23,146 nucleotides of DNA from Thiobacillus sp. (GTDB lineage: Bacteria; Pseudomonadota; Gammaproteobacteria; Burkholderiales; Thiobacillaceae). Below are positions 9,902-17,614 of the stretch, piece by piece. Below the pieces are notes generated by a model. The model was not told the DNA's origin. It worked only from the letters and a program-made list of their open reading frames with translations, and did not search any database. How positions within the stretch are numbered: position 1 is the first letter of the stretch; each line of letters starts with the position of its first letter. The position numbers were made by a program, and so were the translations under genes. The stretch covers positions 1-23,146 of the forward strand of contig NZ_JANJXQ010000176.1 of assembly GCF_024708915.1 (NCBI RefSeq), given 5' to 3'.

Positions 9902-10705
9902 CTATTTTCTGTACACCGAAGGCCGCACGGCACTCAGCACGTCGGTCACGCCGTTGAGGCTTTCCGAATGGCCGATGATCAGGTAGCCGCCCGGCTTCAG
10001 CGTGGCGGCGATGCGCTCGACCACGCGCGCCTTGGTGTCGGTATTGAAATAGATCATCACGTTGCGCAGGAAAACCACGTCGAACTCGCCCAGGCGCGGC
10101 AGGGTTTCGTTGAGGTTGATCTGCTGGAAATTCACCCGCGCACGCAGGCGCTTGTCGACGAGAAAACGGCCATCCTGCGAACCCACGCCCTTGAGGCAAT
10201 ATTCCTGGAGATAGCGTTGAGGAATATGACGCGCGCGCTCCATCGCATACAGCCCGCCGCGCGCACGCTCCAGCACCCGCGTGCTGATGTCGGACGCGAC
10301 GATTTCCCATGGCGCCTCGCCCAGCCGATCGGCCAGCACCATCGCCAGGGTGAACGGCTCCTCGCCGCTCGAGCAGGCTGCGCTCCACACGCGGAACGGC
10401 GAGCCGGGGCGCCGCTCGGCGAGGATGCGCTGCTGCAGGAACTCGAAGTGCTTGGGCTCGCGGAAGAAATAGGTTTCGTTGGTGGTGAGCAGGTCCAGCG
10501 CGGTCTGCAATTCCGCCGGTTCCTTGCCGCTGGTCAGCAGGCGCAGATAATCGCGGTAGGAGTCGAACGAATAATGCTTCAGCCGCTTCGCCAGGCGTCC
10601 GCATACCAGCGCCTTTTTGGCCGGGGAAAGATGAATCCCCGCCAGCCGGTAGATCAGCCGCTGGAATTCGCCGAACTCCTGATCGGACAGCGTGGACGCC
10701 TGCAT
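9902..10705 (-). CDS. cheR: Chemotaxis protein methyltransferase CheR
   Basis: S-adenosylmethionine-dependent methyltransferase acting on receptor glutamates. It has 267 residues, the normal length. It shows the all-alpha N-terminal domain (about 1-70), the LLTTNETYFFRE motif (72-83) and the AdoMet site WSAACSSGEEPFTLAM (107-122). The catalytic domain continues through FLRNVMIYF (212-220) and IIGHSESL (243-250). GGGAG precedes the ATG. A 19-codon ORF separates it from cheW. It has no fused TPR domain. Neither MCP in this window ends in an obvious xWxxF pentapeptide, so docking by a C-terminal tether is not expected. Confidence 0.96.
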   Translation of the reverse strand: MQASTLSDQEFGEFQRLIYRLAGIHLSPAKKALVCGRLAKRLKHYSFDSYRDYLRLLTSGKEPAELQTALDLLTTNETYFFREPKHFEFLQQRILAERRPGSPFRVWSAACSSGEEPFTLAMVLADRLGEAPWEIVASDISTRVLERARGGLYAMERARHIPQRYLQEYCLKGVGSQDGRFLVDKRLRARVNFQQINLNETLPRLGEFDVVFLRNVMIYFNTDTKARVVERIAATLKPGGYLIIGHSESLNGVTDVLSAVRPSVYRK

Positions 10706-10715
10706 GCCCCGCTCC

Positions 10716-10775
10716 CTATCGGCCCGGTCCGTACGGCATGAAACCGCCGCCCATGCCTTGTTCGATCCCGGTCAT
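10716..10775 (-). CDS. 19-codon micro-ORF between cheW and cheR, coupled by ATGA
   Basis: The cheW stop TGA (10772-10774) lies within ATGA, whose ATG (10775) opens a frame of 19 codons ending in TAG at 10716-10718, just 10 bases before cheR. The encoded peptide is rich in glycine and methionine (MGGGF and YGPG are visible) and has no recognisable domain. It could be a leader that passes ribosomes from cheW to cheR, a gene remnant, or chance. The evidence is only the exact overlap and position. Confidence 0.35.
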   Translation of the reverse strand: MTGIEQGMGGGFMPYGPGR

Positions 10776-11320
10776 CCCGCCGCAGCCTCGTTCGCGGATT
10801 CCATGCCCTGATTCGCCTGCTCCAGCAATGCCAGATCGTCGATCGACAGCACATTGCCCACGTTCAGGATGATCACGAACTTGCTGTCCACCTTGCCCAT
10901 GCCGCGAATGAAGTCGGTGCGGATCTTCGCGCCGAAGGCCGGCGGCGGTTCGATCTGGTCCTGCGGTATTTCCAGCACCTCGTTCACCGCATCCACCACC
11001 ACGCCCACCACCTGCGTCTCCTGATCGGACGCCACTTCGATGATGACGATACAGGTGCGGCGGCTGAGTTCCGTGCGCTTGCGGCCGAAGCGCGTGGAAA
11101 GGTCGACCACCGGCACCACGCTGCCGCGCAGGTTGATCACCCCGCGGATGTAGTCCGGCATCATCGGCACCTCGGTGAGGTTGCCGTACTCGATGATCTC
11201 CTTGATGGCAAGGATGCCGATGGCGAACGTCTCCCCCCCCAGCATGAAGGTCAGGTACTGCTGCTGATCCTGCGGCGCAGCCAGTCCCGTCCGTTCTTCC
11301 ACTTTGACTAGCGCACTCAT
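10772..11320 (-). CDS. cheW: Chemotaxis coupling protein CheW
   Basis: Scaffold protein linking chemoreceptors to CheA. It has 182 residues with one CheW domain (about 20-165). Visible family features are the YLTFMLGGETFAIGI strand pair near 22-36, IKEIIEYGNLTEVP, and the INLRGSVVPVVDL core. GAGGGGG precedes the ATG. It lies 9 bases after the MCP stop, in an mcp-cheW-cheR-cheD-cheB order typical of compact che operons. Its stop overlaps a micro-ORF. Confidence 0.96.
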   Translation of the reverse strand: MSALVKVEERTGLAAPQDQQQYLTFMLGGETFAIGILAIKEIIEYGNLTEVPMMPDYIRGVINLRGSVVPVVDLSTRFGRKRTELSRRTCIVIIEVASDQETQVVGVVVDAVNEVLEIPQDQIEPPPAFGAKIRTDFIRGMGKVDSKFVIILNVGNVLSIDDLALLEQANQGMESANEAAAG

Positions 11321-11329
11321 GTCGCCCCC

Positions 11330-12973
11330 TCAGAACTTGACGAATTCAAGTTCGTCGCCGACGCCTGCGATGGCTTTCGACGCCGACTTGCTGCCGGCGC
11401 TCTTGGCGTGCGCCACCTGGATGGGCTTCTGGGCGGCCGATTTCCTGGCGCTCGACGCCGTCCCGCCGGCGCCGCTCTCGAGCCGGAAGAAGCCCATGGC
11501 CTGCTGCAGCTGCTCGGCCTGGCTGCTCATTTCCTCGGCGGTGGCAGCCAGCTCTTCCGAGCTGGAAGCGTTCTGCTGAGTGATCTGGTTGAGCTGGGTC
11601 ATGGCGGTGTTGATCTGCCCGACGCCGGAGGACTGCTCTTCGGAGGCGGCGGTGATTTCCTGCACCAGGTCCGAGGTCTTGTTAATGGACGGCACCATCT
11701 CGTCCAGCAGCTTGCCGGCCCGCTCCGCCATGTCCACCGAACCGCCCGCCAGTTCGCCGATCTCCTGCGCCGCCACCTGGCTGCGCTCCGCCAGCTTGCG
11801 CACTTCCGCCGCCACCACCGCGAAACCCTTGCCGTGCTCGCCGGCGCGGGCCGCCTCGATGGCGGCGTTCAGCGCCAAGAGGTTGGTCTGGTAGGCAATG
11901 TCGTCGATGATGCCGATCTTGCCGGCGATGCTCTTCATCGCGGTCACCGTCTGCTTCACCGCCTCGCCGCCCTCGGTGGCCTCCTTCGCCGCCTTCGACG
12001 CCATGCCGTCGGTGACTTTGGCGTTCTCGGTGTTCTGGCCGATCGACGCGCTCATCTGCTCGATGCTGGCGCTGGTCTCTTCCACGCTGGCCGCCTGTTC
12101 GCTGGAAGCCTGGCTCAGGGATTGCGCCGTTGCGGACACTTCTTCGGACGCGCTGGAAAGATTGTCGGCCGCGCCGCGCACCTCGGTGATGATCTGCGAA
12201 AGCTTTTCCACCATGTTCTTCATCGCGGTGAGCAGCATGCCGGTCTCGTCCCTGGACTGCACATCGATCGTCACGCTGAAATCACCTTCGGAGAGACGGT
12301 TGGCCACGCCCACGGCTTCGCCGAGCGGGCGGGTGATGGAACGGGTGACCCAGAAGGCGATCACTACCGCGAGCAGGAAGGCCGCCGCGCCCATGCCGAG
12401 CATCAAGGTCCGCGCCTGGCTGTATTGCGCGCTCGCCGTTTTCCCCAGTTCGTTCATGAGCTCGCCCTGGAACTGGACGAGGTCGTTGACGCGCTTGCGG
12501 TACTCGTTCGCCGCCGGGCGGAACTCGGACTCCATGAATGCCCGGCCGTCTTCCGCCTTGCCTTCCTCGGCCAGCTTGATGATCTGGTTTTGCGCCGCGA
12601 TGAACCGCTCGCGCGATTCGAGGATCAGCTGGAACATCTCGATTCCTCTGGGTTGGGTCAGCGTCGGCTTGAGCGTCTCCCAGGCCTTGCCGATGTTGCT
12701 GCGCCCTTCGAGAATGCGCGCCTTCGCACCCTGCACACCCGGCTGATCCGTCGCCATCAGAATGTCGCGCGCGCCGAGGCCGATCGCGTTGACGCCGGCG
12801 AGTCCGTCCTGCAGCAACAGGACTTTCGGCCATTTGTCATGGTTGACGTTTTCCAGCGACTCGTTGAGGACGGCCATGCGGGTGATTCCGATGATGGCGA
12901 TCGCCACCATCAGCACCACAACCAGGCCAAAGCCCACTCCCAACCGCATCCCGATCTTCATGTTCCTGAACAT
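11330..12973 (-). CDS. Methyl-accepting chemotaxis protein with 4-helix-bundle sensor
   Basis: Transmembrane chemoreceptor of 547 residues. Seen in order: membrane segment (about 11-32); periplasmic helical domain (about 33-186) resembling the 4HB_MCP type; membrane segment (about 189-210); HAMP (about 211-263); and a long cytoplasmic coiled coil. The conserved hairpin tip (near 355-400) contains [20 protein letters not shown]. Gln- and Glu-rich heptads near 290-310 and 465-490 are plausible CheR/CheB/CheD modification sites. A low-complexity Ala/Ser/Lys tail (about 500-540) ends in [10 protein letters not shown], which is not a CheR-tethering pentapeptide. GGGAGG precedes ATG 12973; an internal ATG five codons in is less likely. 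The ligand is unknown. Its place between cheA and cheW suggests it is the dedicated receptor of this array. Confidence 0.95.
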   Translation of the reverse strand: MFRNMKIGMRLGVGFGLVVVLMVAIAIIGITRMAVLNESLENVNHDKWPKVLLLQDGLAGVNAIGLGARDILMATDQPGVQGAKARILEGRSNIGKAWETLKPTLTQPRGIEMFQLILESRERFIAAQNQIIKLAEEGKAEDGRAFMESEFRPAANEYRKRVNDLVQFQGELMNELGKTASAQYSQARTLMLGMGAAAFLLAVVIAFWVTRSITRPLGEAVGVANRLSEGDFSVTIDVQSRDETGMLLTAMKNMVEKLSQIITEVRGAADNLSSASEEVSATAQSLSQASSEQAASVEETSASIEQMSASIGQNTENAKVTDGMASKAAKEATEGGEAVKQTVTAMKSIAGKIGIIDDIAYQTNLLALNAAIEAARAGEHGKGFAVVAAEVRKLAERSQVAAQEIGELAGGSVDMAERAGKLLDEMVPSINKTSDLVQEITAASEEQSSGVGQINTAMTQLNQITQQNASSSEELAATAEEMSSQAEQLQQAMGFFRLESGAGGTASSARKSAAQKPIQVAHAKSAGSKSASKAIAGVGDELEFVKF

Positions 12974-13030
12974 TGCCGTGCCTCCCTGTATATCTCTGAA
13001 AAAAAGTAGAAAACCTGAGAATCTGCCCGA

Positions 13031-15211
13031 TCAGGCGCCATGCATAGCCATCTGCTCGTCCCGCGCCACAGCGAGCTGCACCAGCGTCGGCACATCCAGA
13101 ATCAGCGCCACCTCGCCCGTTCCCAGAATCGTGGAACCGGAAATACCCCGCAAATTCCTGAACACATTGCCGAGCGGCTTGATGACGGTCTGAAATTCGC
13201 CCATCAGTTCGTCCACCACGAACCCGGCTTTCTGTCCGCCGTATTGCACGACCACGATGTTTTCGCGCTTGCCCGCGGCCGCCTTGACTTCGAATTGATC
13301 GCGCAGGCGGACGAAGGGCAGCACCTCGCCGCGCAGATTGACGTAGTTGCGGGTATCGGCGGCCTTTCTGTCCGCTTCCGACAGCTCGACGCATTCCAGC
13401 ACCATGTCGAGCGGCACCACGAAAGCCGACTTGCCGACGCCGACCAGGAAACCGTCGATGATCGCCAGGGTGAGCGGCAGCCGGATGCGCACCAGGGTGC
13501 CGCGCCCCTCCGCGCTTTCGATGTCGACGCTGCCACGCAGCGCCTGGATGTTGCGCTTGACCACGTCCATGCCGACGCCGCGGCCGGAGAGGTTGGTGAC
13601 CTGCTCCGCGGTGGAAAATCCCGCCTCGAAAACGAGGTTGTAAATCTCGTTGTCCGACAGGCTCTGGCCGGGGCCGACGATGCCGCGCTCGATCGCCTTC
13701 CTGAGGATCCGTTCCTTCTTGAGGCCGCCGCCGTCGTCCGCCACTTCGATCACGATGCTGCCGGAGTCGTGGTAGGCGTTCAGCCGCAGGCTGCCCTTCG
13801 CCGGCTTGCCAGCCGCGACGCGCGCCGCGGCCGGCTCGATGCCGTGATCCATGGCGTTGCGCACGAGGTGCATGAGCGGGTCGCCGATTTTCTCGACCAC
13901 CGTTTTGTCCAGTTCGGTTTCCGCGCCGCCGATCTCCAGGCCGATGTCCTTGCCGAGTTCCTTGCTCACGTCGCGCACCACGCGCTGGAAACGGTTGAAA
14001 GTCTCGCCGATTTCCACCATGCGCAGCTTGAGCGCGCCGTCGCGGATTTCCTCGACCAGGTTCGACACGGCGGAGTTCGCCTCGTGCAGCGCCGCGTCGC
14101 CGGAGCGCCGGGCCAGCAGCGAAGCGCCGGCGCCGGCAATGACGAGCTCGCCGACGAGATTGATCAATTCGTCGAGCTTTTCCGCGCTGACGCGAATGAA
14201 CCTGGCTTCCTGGGCTTTATGGTCGCGAATCTGGCGCTGCTTCTCCAGCGCCACCTCCACCACCTCTTTCTGCACCACGCCTTCGTTGACCAGGACTTCG
14301 CCGATGGGCGGCTTGGCGCCACCGCCGGCCGCCGCCATACTTTCCTGGGACGCCAGTGCATCCTCCAGCTCATGTCCGGTGAGAATGCCGGCCTCGATCA
14401 GCAGCTGGCCGAGCATGTCGGTATTGCCGCTGGCGTGTTCGAGCCGGTCGACGAAAGCGGCAAGATGGCTCGGCGGCGGGAAAATGCGCAACTTGCAGTC
14501 CTCGCGCACGAACTCGAAGACATCCTCGATGGTTTTCTTGTCCGCCTCGCTCCTGAATTCGATCGAGAAGCTCAGATAGCAGGACTCCGGATCAATCGCG
14601 TTCAGTTCCGGCAGTTCGCTGTCGTCTATCCTGAGCGAAACGATGTCGCCGATGGTCGAGAGGTAGCGGATGAAGGAGATCGGGTCCATGCCGTTTTTCA
14701 GCACCTCGCGCCCGAAGACGATCGACAGGTGCCAAGAGTCCCCTTCGAGCAGTCCGCCGCCGCTCGCGGCAAGCCGGGCCTCGCAAACCGCCGGCACGGC
14801 GGCGTCCGCCGCAGCCGTGCCGCCCAGCAAGGATCTCAGCGCCGCGGCAATGGCTGCGCCCGCAGCCGCCTGTTCCGCATCGAGTGCTTCCCCGGCTTCC
14901 GCCACCACGGCGATCAGCAGGCCGATATGGTCGCAGCATGTGAGCAGCAGCTCGACCAGTTCGCCATTGATGGACAGCGCGCCTTCGCGCACCTCGTCGA
15001 GCGCATTTTCGACGACATGGGTAAACGCCACGATCGCGTCGAGCCCGAACAAACCCGCGGAGCCCTTGATGGTGTGCGCGGCGCGAAACATGGCGTTGAC
15101 CGTTTCCTCCTCCTGCGGCTCGCTTTCGAGCCGCAGCAGGATGCCCTCCATTTCTTCGAGCAGCCCGCGGCTTTCCTCGATATAGGTCTGCAATGCCTGA
15201 TCCATGCTCAC
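13031..15211 (-). CDS. cheA: Chemotaxis histidine kinase CheA with MshEN-like insert
   Basis: Central kinase that phosphorylates CheY, CheB and possibly other receivers. It has 726 residues: a single HPt (about 1-105; H46 in AAHTIKGSAG); a P2-like region (about 158-247); an unusual insert (about 262-326) holding two 24-residue MshEN-like motifs; dimerisation helices (about 338-405); and an ATPase with N452 in LVRNAMDHGIEP, DDGGG at 492-496 and GRGVGMDVV near 543-551. A CheW-like regulatory domain covers about 580-715. GTG 15211 is chosen as start because AAGGAG lies 6 bases ahead; ATG two codons later would be 12 bases away. A STAS gene precedes it by 15 bases. The insert is not part of E. 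coli CheA and is the most distinctive feature. Kinase residues look intact. Confidence 0.95.
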   Translation of the reverse strand: MSMDQALQTYIEESRGLLEEMEGILLRLESEPQEEETVNAMFRAAHTIKGSAGLFGLDAIVAFTHVVENALDEVREGALSINGELVELLLTCCDHIGLLIAVVAEAGEALDAEQAAAGAAIAAALRSLLGGTAAADAAVPAVCEARLAASGGGLLEGDSWHLSIVFGREVLKNGMDPISFIRYLSTIGDIVSLRIDDSELPELNAIDPESCYLSFSIEFRSEADKKTIEDVFEFVREDCKLRIFPPPSHLAAFVDRLEHASGNTDMLGQLLIEAGILTGHELEDALASQESMAAAGGGAKPPIGEVLVNEGVVQKEVVEVALEKQRQIRDHKAQEARFIRVSAEKLDELINLVGELVIAGAGASLLARRSGDAALHEANSAVSNLVEEIRDGALKLRMVEIGETFNRFQRVVRDVSKELGKDIGLEIGGAETELDKTVVEKIGDPLMHLVRNAMDHGIEPAAARVAAGKPAKGSLRLNAYHDSGSIVIEVADDGGGLKKERILRKAIERGIVGPGQSLSDNEIYNLVFEAGFSTAEQVTNLSGRGVGMDVVKRNIQALRGSVDIESAEGRGTLVRIRLPLTLAIIDGFLVGVGKSAFVVPLDMVLECVELSEADRKAADTRNYVNLRGEVLPFVRLRDQFEVKAAAGKRENIVVVQYGGQKAGFVVDELMGEFQTVIKPLGNVFRNLRGISGSTILGTGEVALILDVPTLVQLAVARDEQMAMHGA

Positions 15212-15217
15212 TCTCGT

Positions 15218-15223
15218 CTCCTT
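15218..15223 (-). promoter_or_regulatory. Ribosome binding site supporting GTG start of cheA
   Basis: AAGGAG on the minus strand, 6 bases before GTG 15211 and 12 before ATG 15205. Spacing favours the GTG start. Confidence 0.6.
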
Positions 15224-15226
15224 GGT

Positions 15227-15559
15227 CTACGACGGCTGTTGCTGTCGAGCTGAAATCAGCACGGGATCGCCGAACTGGGCCGCCATGTTGTAGAGATCGA
15301 TCACTTCCAGAACGGCCTGGCTATGGGAGACGAAACGCACGGTCTTGCCCAGGCGGATGCCTTCGCGCTTTGCCGCCAGCAGCAGTTGAACGCCGGCGGT
15401 ATCCATCTCGGTGACGCCGCCGAGATCGAGCTCGATCCCGGCGTTGGCGGCCAGGTGTTCCATCAATCCGTCCCGGATTTCCAGGCCGCGATAAATGGTG
15501 AGTTCGCCTTCCATTTGCAGCCTGCAAATGCCGTTTTCCTGCTGCGCGTCGATGTGCAT
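15227..15559 (-). CDS. Chemotaxis-associated STAS-domain protein lacking the canonical phosphoserine
   Basis: Single STAS domain of 110 residues between cheY and cheA. The loop that carries the phosphoserine in SpoIIAA reads EMDTAGVQLLL. Aligned to D-S-S-A of the other STAS protein in this operon, D53 is kept, T54 takes the first serine and A55 the phosphosite serine. It is therefore unlikely to be switched by the usual anti-sigma serine kinase unless T54 is used. Small STAS proteins of this D-T-A-G type are common beside cheA in proteobacteria; their role is poorly defined. AGGGAG lies about 6 bases before the ATG. Competition with the HsbA-like protein for partners is possible but unproven. 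Confidence 0.88.
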   Translation of the reverse strand: MHIDAQQENGICRLQMEGELTIYRGLEIRDGLMEHLAANAGIELDLGGVTEMDTAGVQLLLAAKREGIRLGKTVRFVSHSQAVLEVIDLYNMAAQFGDPVLISARQQQPS

Positions 15560-15581
15560 GGTGTGCTCCCTGTCGCCGGCT

Positions 15582-15950
15582 TCAGGGCATGATCAGCTTC
15601 GACACGGCAGCCAGCATCTGCGCCGGCTGGAAGGGTTTGACCACCCAGGCCTTGGCGCCTGCCGCCTGGCCTGCCTGTTTTTTCGCCTCCTGCGATTCGG
15701 TGGTGAGCATGATGATGGGCGTGAATTTGTAATTCGCCAGCTTCTTGACCTCCTGCACGAAGGTGATGCCGTCCATGTTCGGCATGTTGACGTCGCTGAT
15801 GATGAGATGAATCTTCTGCCCGTTGATCTTGGACAGGCCGTCCTTGCCGTCGCACGCTTCGATGACGTCGAATCCGGCGCCCTTGAGCGCGATGCTCACG
15901 ACCTGGCGCAGCGAAGCCGAATCGTCGACGACCATGATGGTTTTTGCCAT
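15582..15950 (-). CDS. cheY: Single-domain chemotaxis response regulator CheY
   Basis: Stand-alone receiver of 122 residues. Acidic pair D9/D10, acceptor D53 (ISDVNMPNMDG), T83 in LTTES and K105 in VVKPF are all present, so it should accept phosphate from CheA. The start is ATG 15950, preceded by GGAGAA overlapping the stop of the short MCP gene. The frame stays open upstream to 16088, but that stretch overlaps the MCP and is not CheY-like. It lies 10 bases downstream of the MCP with a CheZ-like motif and 22 bases upstream of the STAS gene. Whether it binds flagellar FliM or serves another output cannot be told from sequence alone. Confidence 0.95.
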   Translation of the reverse strand: MAKTIMVVDDSASLRQVVSIALKGAGFDVIEACDGKDGLSKINGQKIHLIISDVNMPNMDGITFVQEVKKLANYKFTPIIMLTTESQEAKKQAGQAAGAKAWVVKPFQPAQMLAAVSKLIMP

Positions 15951-15960
15951 AGCTTTCTCC

Positions 15961-17094
15961 CTAGAAGAAGGTGATTTCCGAACTGTTCGACTGGCGGGCG
16001 TCGGCGCCGCCGTGCAGCTCCCGCTGCTCGGTCGTGGTGTAGGTTTTCGACAATTCGTCCAGCCATGCCTCCGCATCGATGGGCGCACATTGCCCGGTGT
16101 CCAGGCATTCGTTGACGTGCGCTTCGAACTTGCGGATGTCGTCGCGGATATGCGAAAGAATCTGGCTCACGCGATCCTGAAACTGCAGCGAGACCAGCAC
16201 ATCGGAAATTTCGTCCCGAATGCCCATGCTGGCTTCGTTCAGGATGCTCGAAGACTCCGTCAAGCGGCTCGCCACGCCGTGAAAACGCTCGATCACCTGC
16301 CCGATAACCGCTTCGGAATGCGTCACCGACTCGGTATCCCGCGTCGCCGACTGCTCGGACGCGGTCACGGCGGAAGCGATCGCGGCATTGACCTGTTCCG
16401 CTCCCTGGCTGATTCGCTTGCCCGTTTCAGCGGACAGCGTGGAAAGCTTGCGCACCTCGTCGGCGACCACGGCGAACCCCCGCCCGGCCTCGCCGGCACG
16501 CGCCGCTTCGATGGCGGCGTTGAGCGCGAGCAGGTTGGTCTGCATGGCGATGCTGCCGACCTCGGCCGCCATCTGCTTCAACTCGCCGGTAAACAAGGCC
16601 AGCCGATCCACCTCCCGTAGCAGGCTTTGCTTGGAAACGGTGGACTCGCGCAGCGAATCGATGATCGAGCCCAGATCCCGCTGGCTTGTCTCAAGCAGAT
16701 CCAGCAGGCCATCCTGCCCCTGTTCCACGCCGTTGCCGGCCGCCGTCGATTGCGAGGCGGACACCGCCGTCTCCAGTTTTTCCACCAGGCCGGAAAAGCG
16801 GACGACGAGCGCGGTAACCGCATCCTCGGTCTGCGCGCGCCCCGTCTCCACCTGCAGCGACCAGATAGGCAATACGCTGGCGCATACCGTGTCGAGATGG
16901 GGGCTGCAATTGCCCGCCGCGCCCCGCATGGACGTTTCGCGCATCCGCTTGCGCCTGGATTCCCTGAACCGATGGGCAATCCACCCGCACGCCGCGCCGC
17001 AGGCGAAAATCAATATCCCGAGCAGCACGAACTCCACGCTGCCAATGCCGATCGCGGCATCCGTCGTCAGACTTTCACTCGCATTGAATTCCAT
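15961..17094 (-). CDS. Short single-membrane-segment MCP-like protein with C-terminal CheZ-like motif
   Basis: Protein of 377 residues with one membrane segment (about 18-41), only about 17 residues ahead of it, and no periplasmic sensor or HAMP. The cytoplasmic part has an MCP signalling hairpin: [20 protein letters not shown] near 183-202, then [14 protein letters not shown]. After the returning helix comes [11 protein letters not shown] (303-313), in which D307 and Q311 match the D-x-x-x-Q helix of CheZ (D143/Q147 in E. coli). This predicts a CheY phosphatase attached to the receptor array. The gene ends 10 bases before cheY, and no free cheZ is in the window, which fits. GGAAGG precedes ATG 17094. 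The first 28 bases overlap the end of the receiver gene, implying coupling. MCP assignment is firm; phosphatase function is inference. Confidence 0.88.
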   Translation of the reverse strand: MEFNASESLTTDAAIGIGSVEFVLLGILIFACGAACGWIAHRFRESRRKRMRETSMRGAAGNCSPHLDTVCASVLPIWSLQVETGRAQTEDAVTALVVRFSGLVEKLETAVSASQSTAAGNGVEQGQDGLLDLLETSQRDLGSIIDSLRESTVSKQSLLREVDRLALFTGELKQMAAEVGSIAMQTNLLALNAAIEAARAGEAGRGFAVVADEVRKLSTLSAETGKRISQGAEQVNAAIASAVTASEQSATRDTESVTHSEAVIGQVIERFHGVASRLTESSSILNEASMGIRDEISDVLVSLQFQDRVSQILSHIRDDIRKFEAHVNECLDTGQCAPIDAEAWLDELSKTYTTTEQRELHGGADARQSNSSEITFF

Positions 17095-17471
17095 ACCACC
17101 TTCCGCTTGTCGATATTCATGTCATGGCGCCGCACTACATTCAGCAACAGATCGATCTGGGCAGACAGATCGAAAAAGTGATCCGCCCCCGCTTGCAGCC
17201 AGCGTTTTCTGTATGGCTCCGACGAGTAGGAACTCACCACGATCAGGCATGCCGAAGGGCATGCGCGCCGCGCCCGGGCAAGTGCCTCGCAGCCGCTTTC
17301 ATCCGGCAGCCTGGCATCCATGACCACGATTTCCGGTTGCATGAGACGCATGACCTGGCCGGCATCTTCAACCGCAGTGCTTTCCACGATCTCGACGCAC
17401 CCAAGGCTGGCCAGCATGGCCGCCAGGCGTTCCCGCAGCAGAATCGATGGCTCAAGCAGCAGTAATTTCAT
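17067..17471 (-). CDS. Stand-alone receiver-domain protein with atypical active site
   Basis: First gene of the che operon. It encodes 134 residues forming one receiver fold, starting at ATG 17471 with GGGATTGATGGGA just upstream; the frame is open to 17528 but the extra residues are not receiver-like. Acceptor D52 (VVMDARLP) and the following LPDESG loop are present, and S80 sits at the Thr/Ser position. The N-terminal acidic pair is reduced to E7-P8, and the conserved lysine is replaced: the sequence reads FFDLSAQ where family members usually have D-K-S. It may be a weak or phosphorylation-independent receiver. It overlaps the short MCP gene by 28 bases. The closest general relatives are NarL-type receivers without an output domain. 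The function is not known. Confidence 0.82.
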   Translation of the reverse strand: MKLLLLEPSILLRERLAAMLASLGCVEIVESTAVEDAGQVMRLMQPEIVVMDARLPDESGCEALARARRACPSACLIVVSSYSSEPYRKRWLQAGADHFFDLSAQIDLLLNVVRRHDMNIDKRKVVWNSMRVKV

Positions 17472-17543
17472 TCCCATCAATCCCACATTGTGCCGGGCAA
17501 TCCGAGCAAGCGGATACAAGCCAGCCATCCAGTCCGAGACTTA

Positions 17544-17570
17544 TTATCGAAAGCGATCGCCGGCAAATTA
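17544..17570 (-). promoter_or_regulatory. Candidate sigma-28 (FliA) promoter for the che operon
   Basis: On the minus strand TAAT (17567-17570) is separated by exactly 15 bases from TTCGATAA (17544-17551). The FliA consensus is TAAA-N15-GCCGATAA, so 9 of 12 positions match, including all of CGATAA. It lies about 73 bases before the ATG of the first operon gene. No better sigma-70 promoter was seen in the gap. This is pattern matching only. Confidence 0.45.
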
Positions 17571-17614
17571 AGTCGGCATAATCTGCTTTTGAGTCAGCGC
17601 TTATTCACAGCGGA

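Noticed and set aside
12974..13030. T-rich stretch between cheA and the MCP as a possible internal terminator
   Set aside because: A run of T is present on the minus strand but no stable stem precedes it, and a good ribosome site follows at once.
13040..15253. 737-codon plus-strand open frame opposite cheA
   Set aside because: An antisense shadow; CheA motifs on the minus strand are complete and the plus frame has no ribosome site or domain.
17521..17580. GCCGACTT with upstream CTCAAAAG as an alternative sigma-28 promoter
   Set aside because: The spacing between the two boxes is about four bases too short for FliA; TAAT-N15-TTCGATAA slightly downstream has the exact spacing.
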